From Sipunculus nudus (Eukaryota; Annelida; Sipuncula; Golfingiida; Sipunculidae): a stretch of 64,000 nt of DNA. Under the pieces are notes generated by a model, which was given only the letters and a program-made list of their open reading frames with translations, made no database searches and was not told the origin of the DNA. Positions 26,901 to 38,900 of the stretch are shown one piece after another; position 1 is the stretch's first letter; every line of letters starts with the position of its first letter. The DNA lies in NCBI GenBank assembly GCA_026874595.1, contig CM049309.1, positions 24,369,033 through 24,433,032 on the forward strand, written 5' to 3'. A program made the translations under genes and the position numbers.

Positions 26901-29900
26901 TTCTGATATCTGATGTCTGTAAAGTAAGGACAATCCTTGGAACCATTTATAAAAATAGGTCAGAAAACACCCATCCCAGGGCACACAGACTGTTTGCTTC
27001 GTTTACATACATGCATTTATAATATGTTTGAGTCTGCCAGACTAATCCACTAGGACATCTGGTGGCAGGTCAGATGAACCAGAGTTTTGTAAAGGGTGTT
27101 TTGCAACTAGTGACCTTTCAACTTTAGCCTTTATGCAACCAACCACCTTAGGTTACATTTTTTTTTTTCCTTTTTGTAAAATGGTGTTTACTACCAACAT
27201 GTTGATAAACAAGCTCAAATATTGTCCATGTGAAAAGTACTTATAATATATGCTTTTGTGCATAATAAGAAAATTTTTAACCATAATTTCTCAGAGTACA
27301 CCAGAAATCTCATACATTCTATAGAAAGGGCAAGTGAAAAACTGGTTTAATGACAGGTGAAGGCTTCTTGACTTCCTAGTGCCAGGCATAAAAAATGTCA
27401 TCATTTGTATCATATGTTTGCCTTCATCCTTCTCCAGTAGATAGTGCCACATACAGATCATTGGCTTGTCCTTTTAAAAAACTTTATTTTATGTGGGTAT
27501 AAGAGTATACTACATTCACATATTTCATGTGGGTATAAGTATATACTGCATTCACATTGTGGGTATTAAAATATCCTGCATTCACATTGTGGGTATTAAA
27601 ATATCTTGCATTCACATTGTGGGTATTAAAATATCCTGCATTCACATTGTGGGTATTAAAATATCTTGCATTCACATTGTGGATATTAAAATGTCCTGCA
27701 TTCACATTGTGGGTATTAAAATATCCTGCATTCACATTGTGGGTATTAAAATATCCTGCATTCACATATTCAGCAGTTGATTATTTAATGACTTCTTTGG
27801 TTTATTTGGCTTCATTATTTTTGGAGCCATCACTTCCTGTAGTGTCATCCACCTGACCTGAGATTGGCAGACTGCCATCAGGGATGTTAGATTATTGCTA
27901 TAACGTATACATATGACATTAGTTATTTAGTAGAATATCATGCATAAATCAACATCAACTCAGCATCTCTGTATATGATATTTTACAGCCTTTGTTATGA
28001 CCAATTATTTTAAATTGTTTAGAAAGACTAAATCAATGTTTCTTCTTTTATAAATCAAGTTGTTTACTGTAGCATTCTTTGTTAAATGTGTAAATATAAT
28101 CTAAGAGTGGGTATTATTTTTTACTTTATAGAAAATGTTGAGAGCAGAAGACAGCCAAGGAGAGTTTACAGAATACACACCAGCACTACTTGTAAGTGTC
28201 AAAACCACATCTCATATATCTAATCTTTACTTTTTTATCTTTATTATCAAAAACCCCTATATCTAAAATCGATTAAAAAGTTGACTTAATTTCATATAAG
28301 ACCCCATAAAGTATACATTATATTTAACCTTGATCAGTGATCTTTCAGGTGGTTTACATAATTTTGAACTTTTCATTTATTTTCACATAATATTGTTACA
28401 GTTTTTATCTAATAGTTTTAATCTACCCTGAAACTGAAATTTTAAAATATAATTGAATAAAAAATCCACTTAAATGTGGCATACTGTTGAAATAGTGTAC
28501 CTTTTAAAAATTTTATTTATTTTAAATGTTGCAAAATCATTTGAAAATAAAGGAAAAGTTCAAAATATGTAAAATCTTAGAAAGATCACTGGATGTGGTT
28601 TACATTAATGTATACTATATGGGGTCTAATTATATGAATTTAAAACAACTTTGACTGATTGATCTAGATGTAGGGGTATTAGATGATAATGATACCTTAA
28701 ACACAACATTCTGTTGTCAGCTTCATCAACTGTCTGTAATTAACCTTGGGTTCCAATATTTGTTCAGTACTCATTTAATAACTGTCAGTTCAGCTTACTG
28801 TAAGCGATTATAGTGGTCACACTCAGCTTGTGGATCCATGGAGTTTAAAGAACACATTTTGTAACCCAAGGCTGTGGGCTCTCTTACCACACCAGCACCT
28901 GGGACACTGTAACCTGATATAGATTATAAAGTTTAGTTATATTCATACAATTTCATGCTGTGTTTTATTTCAAATTACAATTAAATCATACAATGATATT
29001 TGTTTAGAAGGATTTTATTCATTTAAATTTTTTGTGTTATACATATGTAGCTGAATTATCAATTCTTTTCAAATAATTTTAGGAAACTGTCAATGAAGCA
29101 ATAGAAGAACTGCTAACGGAGTTGGAAACCAGGTGAGATAGAATTATTATCAGGAGAATGTGGTACTTGTCCAGGATTTTGATTATATACATGTTTGAAA
29201 TCTCTCCCTGCAGGCTGCATTACAGTGTAAACAGTTAGCTCAGTCTGCAAGACCATCAAACCAGGAAGTGATGGTTCTACATTACTAACAGTTATAGTCA
29301 TTTATTGAAACCAATACCTCTAAGTCATTACCTCTTCAAATCTGGTGAAAAATTAAAAATTTAAGAAGTATATCAGTATATCAGTAAATATTTTATAAGC
29401 TATATTTAGCAATCACTTCTGTCTATTTCTTAACAAGGTATATTATAAATTAAGCTGTTGACCCAGTGAATTTTTATTCAGGCAAATTATCTCACCTGAA
29501 ATTATGTCAGCCTTAACTTAGTTTTCTAAATTCGTTCACAGTTTGCTGATTGTATCATGATGAAATCTGTTTCAGTGCTGAGAACATTGCTGCCCAGGCA
29601 TTAGAACACATACATTCAAATGAAGTGATTCTAACAGCAGGAAAAAGTAAAACTGTGGAGGCTTTCCTCAAGGTGAGCATTGTATCATTCAAAAGGTAAT
29701 AAAATGGTACAAATCTCAGTCTCTGATACATGCCATCTAAACAATACAGTAATATCAGTCTCTGATACATGCCATCTAAACAATACAGTAATATCAGTCT
29801 CTGATACATGCCATCTAAACAATACAGTAATATCAGTCTCTGATACATGCCATCTAAACAATACAGTAATATCAGTCTCTGATACGTGCCATCTAAACAT

Positions 29901-32900
29901 AACAGTAATATCAGTCTCTGATACGTGCCATCTAAACAATACAGTAATATCAGTCTCTGATACGTGCCATTTAAACAATAGAGTAATATCAGTCTCTGAT
30001 ACGTGCCATCTAAACATAACAGTAATATCAGTCTCTGATACGTGCCATTTAAACAATACAGTAATATCAGTCTCTGATACATGACATTTAAACAGTTGAG
30101 TAATATCTGATTTAGTAAATGGCTGTGTTTTTGGAATCAGCAAAAGAATTGATGATTACGGTCTTAATGAGCGGGGTCTGAATGGGCGTGCTGATTTTGA
30201 CCGTGGTTCTAATGCGCGCGGTCTGGATGGGCGAGTGACTTAATTAGGTCTTGATGGGCGTGGGCCGTCTGGCCGTGTTGCACTGTGAATGGAGAGGAAC
30301 GCTGGTATCTTTGATATTCCTTCACTTATATCAATAAACAATTCTGAAAATAACAATAACAAAATTTAAAATAATTTGATTTTGCGGCAATCTTCCCAGG
30401 CATTCCTTTTGATGGAAAGTAGGTCACCCGTCATGCCAAGCGGTTGGCCGTAAGTCAATGGCCGATCGTATCCAGTGTTAAGTACGTAGCACCTTAAAAA
30501 CTGCTGCTTTGTTATTTTCACGATTTGTTAAAGATATGACTAAAAGTTTTTTAAAAATACCAACGCTTTTCTAAATTCACATGGACAGGCACGGCGACCG
30601 GTACTGCTTTGTTGTTTTCCATGATTGTTAAACGATATCACTGACGGTTCATAAAAAAATACCGACGCTAATCTTTATTTACATGGTCGTACACGGCCAG
30701 TCATACTCCTTTGTTATTTTCAGAATTGTTTATTGATATAAGTGAAGGAACATCAAAGATACCAGCGTTCCTCTCCATTCACAGTGCAACACGGCCAGAC
30801 GGCCCACGCCCATCAAGACCTAATTAGGTCACGCGCCCATCCAGACCGCGCACATTAGAACCACGCTCAAAAGCAGCACGCCCAATCAGACCCCGCTCAT
30901 TAAGACTGACACCGAATTGATCACTTACAGTAACAGAGAAGCAACACACAATATATATCTTAAGTTGATACCCATGTTTACAATTTTCAGTTTCATTTAT
31001 TAAGAGTTCCAGTTATTAATTGTTACCTTTTTTACATCCTTGTTAAAGATTGTTTCATCCTGTTTTTAGGGCGCCGCCAGAAAAAGAAAATTCCATGTGA
31101 TTGTAGTGGAGTGTGCCCCATCATATCAGGTTAGCTGAGAATCCTGTTCAGGTTTGATTAAATTATATTAGTCTTCCTGCATTCTTCTTGTGGTTATCTG
31201 ACATGGCTTGCCATTTTACCTTCATACCCTGATGTGATTTCAGTCACAAAGTCACCATTGTGATGTCCATTTCTATAGTAGTAGTCTTTTATGTTAACCA
31301 TTATGTGACCAACAAGAATTATAGAAAGTGCAGTCATTATTATATACATACTGGTGGATCAGTAGTCTACTGGTTGGCCTTCAGAGTCACGAGTCTAAAG
31401 ACTTGGTTACTGGATTTACATTATTATTAACCCATTATGTGTTTAAACTTGATATACAATGATCCTTGGAATTATACATCAAACTAAGCAAGCATCTTTA
31501 CAGGTGGGTGACTGGTTTATATCAGAAAATATTTGGTCTGTCTATGTGTATTGTCTAAATAGGTCAAAGGTCAAGGTCATCAAAACATGTCAAAATCTCA
31601 TTTTCCTCTTAACTTTGACAATATTGGTCCTATCTTCACAAGCAATGGCTCATTTTATTCCTCTTCTTCCTTTCTCATTCATCTGACATTTTCTTCATCA
31701 AATCCAGCAAGGGCTCGACCTCAGGTCATCTAGTTTTTATTGCAACCCAACGAACACCAGTGCACAGGGTTATGAATTTATTATATGTCAACTGACAGGC
31801 CCATGTGTAATAAAAGGTGCATGTTGGCCCATGGTTTTAATAAAAAAAATCAAACTGGTGTGTCAAAGGTTACTATTCCATTTCTTTCTTTCTACAATTC
31901 ATCCGACTAATACTAGTGCTAAAATGATTGTTTTGATCACAGAGATTTTCAGCCATTTGAACACGCTGCTTTGAAATTAAGTTTTTAGCTCAGCTGACTA
32001 TAAGTCATCTGAGCTATAGTCGTGGTCCATTGTCCGTCCGTCTTGCCGTCCGTCCGTCCGTGGATGTGGCACGTTTTGAAACCGTAAGACCTAGGAATCC
32101 AAAATTTGGCATAATGTTAGATGTCCCCAAGATCTCCTACCAAGCCGAAAACTGGGTCTTTGCGACTTCGTTCCTTTTAGAAATTAAGGGAAAGCCTCAA
32201 TTTTTATTAAAAACCTACTTTTACACTTCAGGACTGCCTAATATCAAAACCACTCATCTATTTTTCCTCATATTTACCATAATTATTCCTCTATATAGTT
32301 CCTATGTACATGCCAGAAATTATGTCTGTATTATGTAAATTCAAAAAGTTATGGGCCCAAACATAATGCATTTTGTAAAAAATCAGGAAAGATATTTGAT
32401 CACTTAACACAAAATAAGTTAAAGCTATAAACTTTTTTTCCAGTAATATAACTTTAATTAATCAAAATCAAATTGTATACCCAAAATTAGATCAAAATCT
32501 TTTAAATTTTTTAAAATATTAACAAAAATAAAAAATTGGTACCTTAAATTTTGCCCAACTTTGACCATGGCACGTTTTTTTCCTGTAAGTACTGTGGATT
32601 TAATTTTCACAGCATGTTTTTTTAGCATTTTGTCTATAAACACCAAAAATTTGAAACCAGTTGATCAAAAACTGTAGATTTAATTCAAGTTTTCAAGCAC
32701 CATGTAACATATTGTTTACATCAAGCTAGTGTCAAGCAGTTTGCAAGTGCTCAGCTCCCCAGCTTCAGCTCTCAGTTCCTAAAATTTGGCATGCAATTAG
32801 ATGTCTCAAAAATCCCCTACCATGCCAAGAATTTGGTCACTAGGACTTAATACCTTCGAGATATTAATGAAAAACTTCATTTTTCCATTAAAAACCCATT

Positions 32901-35900
32901 GTTACACTTCAAGACTGCCTAATATCAAAACCACTGATCTGACTTTAATCATATATAATATACATATTTTCTATACATTCTCTATGCACATGCCAGCAAT
33001 GATGTAAGTATTGCGTAATTGTTTTAAGTTATGGGCCCAAACATAATGCACTTTGTAAAAAATCAAGAAATATATTTTACTCCCTTAACAAGAGGATTGC
33101 TGAAGCTAGAGATTTTTTGTCAGGGATGTAAAATTATTTAATCAAGATTCAATTGAATACCCAAAATTAGTTCTGAATTTTTCAAATTTTATAAGTTATT
33201 AGTATAAATATAGAATTAGTACCTTAAATTTTGCCCAACTTTGACCATGGCATGTTTGTTTCCAGTGAGCACTATTGATATAATTTTCATATCATGCACA
33301 CATAAAGATTTCAGCTAGTTAGTTTAAAAAGCTGAAAGAAATTGCCCAAAAATTGTAGCTTTTATTAATGTTTTAATGAGACCATGTCAGACCTTGGCTC
33401 TCTGTAGCACCTCTTGAGTCACCTGTATGTTGACCTTGTTGAACTTTCAGCAAATTATTCATGCTTGAGGGGAGGCATAAACTTGGGCTCCAGGCAGCAT
33501 TATATAATGGCCAGCCACAGTTGATCCAGGTGTCCAACCCAACTCATCTAGTAGTTTTAACCAACAACATAACAATAAACAATAAATTAATAAATTTTTA
33601 TTGGTTTTTAATAACAAATTAAAGAAAAATAGAAAAGGAATTTGTTAGTTGATAATAACAGGAAATTAACTTGCAGTGACCGATGATATAAGAATCTTGT
33701 ATCGATGGATAGAATGTCACGTATTCCAAATAACACCATGCAGTCACCTATGGTATTTTTCAGTTCAATTTTAATGATAAAAAAGTAAATCATATTATTC
33801 ATTACTAATCATTAGGGATCATATGAAGGAAATTAATGATAGACAAAGATGCAGTTGATAATATTATTATCTAGATTCCTACTGTGTCTATAGTTAGTAC
33901 ATTGATGTGAAATTAGTCTAAAATGAATATATTACATTTTTTTTAATATAAATAAAAGCCATAAAACCAGGTACTTATGATCATTATTTAAATGTGTGAA
34001 TTTTTGTATATTCTGAATTCTCAACATCATTGTTTGGTGAAAACTGAATAAATACCAGACATGTTGCGAATACTTTGCAATTGTATTTAAACACGAATAT
34101 GAATATGTACTCCATTATAAAATTTCTTTCATAAGAATGGGAATTCAGGTAAAAATGAAAGTATATGAATACCAGTGCAAATACTTTCAAAATGTATTAA
34201 TGAATGCATTCATGAATATATTCTTTAATATTATTTTAATAATCATTTCAGTTATATTTTATTTGAAAAAATCATACTATTCTCTTATTTTTTAATAAAA
34301 ATTATATTTGGGACAATATTTCTAATTTTTATAATAAATAGTTAAACTCTTATATTATATGTTCTGCTTATAAGTTATATGGCCAAGTCAAAATCTGTGT
34401 GACAATCGCACTCCATTTGTTAATAAAATAAATGAAATTAATCCTCTTTCCTGTCTCCAAAGGTACTATCAAAATCATACATAAGCTAAACAACAACAAC
34501 TCATAATACAGCTTATTTTTATTACCACATAAAACCAGCATGTGCCTCATTTCTAAATCATATTTTTTTATCATATATAACAGCTGAGCGCCGTGACCCA
34601 TAGGTCCCTTGTTTTTTTATTCTTACAGATAAAATCTAAACTTTGCAGAGACCTAAGGTTGACCTATGTTTCAAATCATTCTTGGTCAGTTGGTTCTGTG
34701 CAATTTGCGCCATATTTTAATGTAATACATGAAATAGGTCATCCTAGTAATGAAGTATTTGCTTGGAAAACTCTTCAGTGTGCTGCTTAAAGGATTACTG
34801 ATTTGTGTTCCTTGTTCTTTCAGGGTCAGCAGTTGGCAACAAACTTGGCTGAGGCTGGCATAGACACCACTGTCATTACAGACTCAGCCGTGTTTGCCAT
34901 CATGTCCAGAGTCAACAAGGTCATCATCGGCACTCACACACTCATGGCCAATGGAGGGTAGGCTTAAACCTTTTATTAGACCTGAGCCTATATAGGCTTA
35001 TATGCAATTGTCATCACCCATGCTGTCCTTCCCTCATCTGTCCATCCATCCATCCAACATCTGGTGACTAATACCTTGTGAGTGGAATATCTCAAAAGGA
35101 ATTAAACATAGGTGCTTCAATTATTCAGGACAGATAGGTATCAATAAAATCTCAGTCAAGATCAAAGGTGGGTCAAATTGACCTATTTTTCAAGGTCCGA
35201 GAGCTATGTATAGAAAAAAAAATAACAAGTAAATTTCTCGGGAACCATCAAATGGATCATTATGAGACATGGTGTACTTATTGGCCATGATGGTCTGTAA
35301 CTGCTGTGCCAGTTAGGTGGTGCCACCTACAGTATTTAAATTTTAAAATATTTTTATCGGCTTTTTCAAATTTGTGTCTTCTGAGTGGGATATCTAAAAA
35401 AGAATTCAACACAGATACTGTATTTCTTTATGGCAGATGCATATCAACAAATCTCAGTCAAGCTCAAAGATGGGTCTTCTTGACTTATCTTTAAAGGTCG
35501 CAGAGCTATTTATATAAAAAATTGTATGACCTTCTATCTGTGGAACAACTAGATGGGTATTTATGAAACATGGTGTGATTATTAGCCTGGATGATCTGTA
35601 ACTGATACCCAGGTACAAAGATGGGCAAAGATGTTGTATTATATGTAATCCCATACACAGTGTTTATCATCATACAGATCTATATCACTTCTGTCCCCAG
35701 ACTTGCAAATGTACTACATGCATCTCTAGTTCAAATTTGCCACTTGAATTAGAGATATATGGACAGATATACATCCATGTGAGAACAGATGCTTTGTAAT
35801 TATTGCTGTTATTACCCATACACACTGTTCTTTTAGCTGAGGGCTTTGCCAGTTTCTGTTGATTTTCTAGTTACTCATCTACATGGCCAATAAAGGGTAG

Positions 35901-38900
35901 GCTTTAATCTTTTATTTAACTTATCTATTATACACTTAGTTTGGGACAACTCTTGTAGCATGCCTGAAACTGTCACCTAATTCATTCATGCAGTGGGCAG
36001 ATTTCTCTTTGAACTTACCCCATATCAAAACCACTGTGCTTTTAGTATCTCATGGTTGGTATAAAGAAATATTTAAAATTGTGAAAATGAAATCAGAGTC
36101 AGTGATATTGTTGCTAGAATCACACATTTTTAGGAAACCATACATTATTGATACATTTTTGCTCAGCTTTCCCTTCTTTTGCTTATGCCATGATTTTACA
36201 CAGTTACTCTCTTAGAACCCTTCAGTTCAACACATGCATGACCTATGGGTCCCTTATTGTCACTGAATTGAGTTTTATATTGCTGTGGTACCTATATATT
36301 TGAGAAAACAACTTAAATTCATTTTTACAAAATACAGATTATGATTGCTAAAAAATACTGTCCAGAATCAGATAATAGTACACAGCATCTGATCATAAAT
36401 TACACACAGTGCTACAATATCCACAGGGTTCATTGTTTAGATTGTATTTGATTGATAATTATCATCTACAGATATATTTTACTGGTTCATGGACATTGCT
36501 TTTAAAATTGTCTTTTTCTTCCAGTCTGAAGGCAATCAATGGTATTCATGGAATTGCACTTTCAGCAAAACACTTCTCAGTTCCGGTAAGTGCATTTGTT
36601 CCACACAGTCAGCAGTCATTAAATCTAGAGAATGGATTTAATAATTTAAACCCAAGATTATTGGGATAAAGTGATGAGCACACAGATTCATCTGATGGTA
36701 GGCCTACTTAGTCCAAGAATCTAAAAGACAAAGGAACGGTGAACTTGAAAGAGAACTTGCACTTTGACATTTATAATTGAGTGTTAAGTTGCAAAAGAAT
36801 TTACATAATACGTTTCATCCGCACTTTTTGTGCATTTAAAATTCACAAATATATTGTCATGTGGTATAATATTTTGTTTTATTGCCTTTATTTGCAGCTG
36901 ATTGTGTGTGCTGCCATGTTCAAGTTGTCTCCATCGTACCTTTGTTCATATGACCAGGTGAGCTTCTCATATTTTTACTCATCTGTCATGTGTTGAATTT
37001 GTATAAGATTTTCCAATTAGTTTTCTTTTAGTGTGTCAATTTCCTCACTGGACAGTTTATTTTATATATGATTGTGCAGTTCTGTACATATTGACCTTAA
37101 TTTATTTAGGTTTCTATCCATTAATACGGGGTGTATTATAATGATTATCATTCACCCATGAAAGAGGGAGTTTACAGCATGATTTCCATTAGGAATGCCT
37201 TGTTAATTATGGCCACAAACAGTCTCCAGCAAATGAAATATTCTCAGAAAAGTAAAATCACTTTCTGCAAACTCTTAGTCAGTTGTTTGAAAATCTCCTT
37301 TTCCTATTAGTCCTGTTTAACTATTTTGGTATAGGAGATGAAATGTTCCTTGTTTTAAAGTGTTATAATTTAATTTTTACTAGCCTTCACACTAAATGAA
37401 GTTGATTATAGCCTATGACTAATTCATCTTTTTGTTTCAATATAGGACGCATTCAACAAGTTTGTCAGCCCAGAGGAGGTGTTCAGCTTTAAAGAGGGGG
37501 AGATAGTGTCAAAAGTGCAGGTCCACAACCCAGTGTTTGATTATGTTCCCCCAGAACTTGTGACCCTCTACATTTCCAATATGTAAGTGGATTACAGCAT
37601 CAGCAGTTTTCATGCCCTGTAAAATTGCAAACATATTTGTAATTTGAGGCACATATCCTTTTAACTTTGTAATATCTGTAGTCTTGTAGTGGAAATATCA
37701 AGAAGTGGGCCTTAATGGTAATAGTGCTTGGACTTAGAAGGAAGATGAAGGAGCGAGGCCTGCTGGAGTGACTTATAAAGGGATGCTGGAGATGAGGGAA
37801 CACCAGGCCCAGGCACCACCATGGCACAAAAAAAAATTAGAGGGCCTGGACTTCAGAGGCGCTAATTATATGAAATCAGGAAAGAGTGTCCCAGGTAAAT
37901 TTAGGGCGATCCCAGAATGCTTGAGGACCCTTAACAAAGAGAGAGACAGCAGCATAATTGGGTACATTAGAAATTAACTCCAAGAGACTCTAGGCCAAGG
38001 GAAGAACAAGGTTTACCTTGTGACCTGAGAATCACTTCACAAATACATCCCAGCGAGAACTCTAGGTAAGATGACACTCCTAAATGATCTCCGCAGATTC
38101 ATGATAATAACTCCTCTGGCAAGCAGCCCAGGACAAGGGAGACTAGCCATTCCGGAGGAAAGGTGTACAGAACCTGGTAATCCCAGGTGGGGATGAGGGA
38201 GTAATGAAGGCAAAACGAGGCACCTAATGTTTCTTGTCTGAGGCAAATAGGTAAATCAAGGCATCCTCCAGGACCAAAAGAGATCATGGACTTTTTGTGG
38301 TGGCACTGCTATGTACTCCGACACGATCAGAGAGGTGCATTAAGAGATAGGTTCTGCAATTGTATTAAGGATGTCTGCAATGATTCTGGACAGTAAACAC
38401 AAGAAAGGTCACAGTCATGTGCAAGCTGGTGCCCATTTGATGGTGTAGGGGACATCAGTGGAATAATCACAGTTGACCAGAACTGACCTGCTTTTCATCT
38501 GATGTGGCCAGATGGAGATCCACCAAAAAAAATCTTAAGAAAATGTGTCTGAAAAGGGATTTTGGTATCTGTTATTAGTAAATTATATTAACATTATGGA
38601 GAAAAATGGTTTGGCCTTATTTGCAGTTTTAGAGGGTTGGTGATTTTGGTCTAGTTGGCTTTGGTTAAGTTAGCTTAGATGGCCCTTACTTGGAAACTGA
38701 CTTTATGTTTAGCTCCTGTATTTTTTCCTGTGAAAACTATTTTTTTCTCAGTTTTGACAAATAAGTTTTCTTATCAATACTGTGATGCCTTGTTGTAATA
38801 AACTTTTTATTATTTTATGTTACAGAGGAGGAAATGCACCTTCATACGTCTACCGCCTTCTCAGTGAGCTGTACCATCCCGATGATCATGACCTTATATG

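Larger units (their letters stand above)
26102..28131 (+). other. EIF2B2 intron 5
   Basis: Holds a tRNA-like SINE head at about 26799-26860 and a 30-bp minisatellite at 27535-27770, listed separately. The rest is AT-rich with no recognisable exon; the reading frames at 26180 and 26400 have no family resemblance. Confidence 0.5.

Noticed and set aside
27484-27856. Open frames with 10-residue repeats
   Set aside because: Translations of the 30-bp minisatellite.
29555-30143. Open frames of 134-175 residues with repeating 13-residue units on both strands
   Set aside because: Translations of the 39-bp minisatellite, whose length is a multiple of three and which lacks stops; they are not genes.
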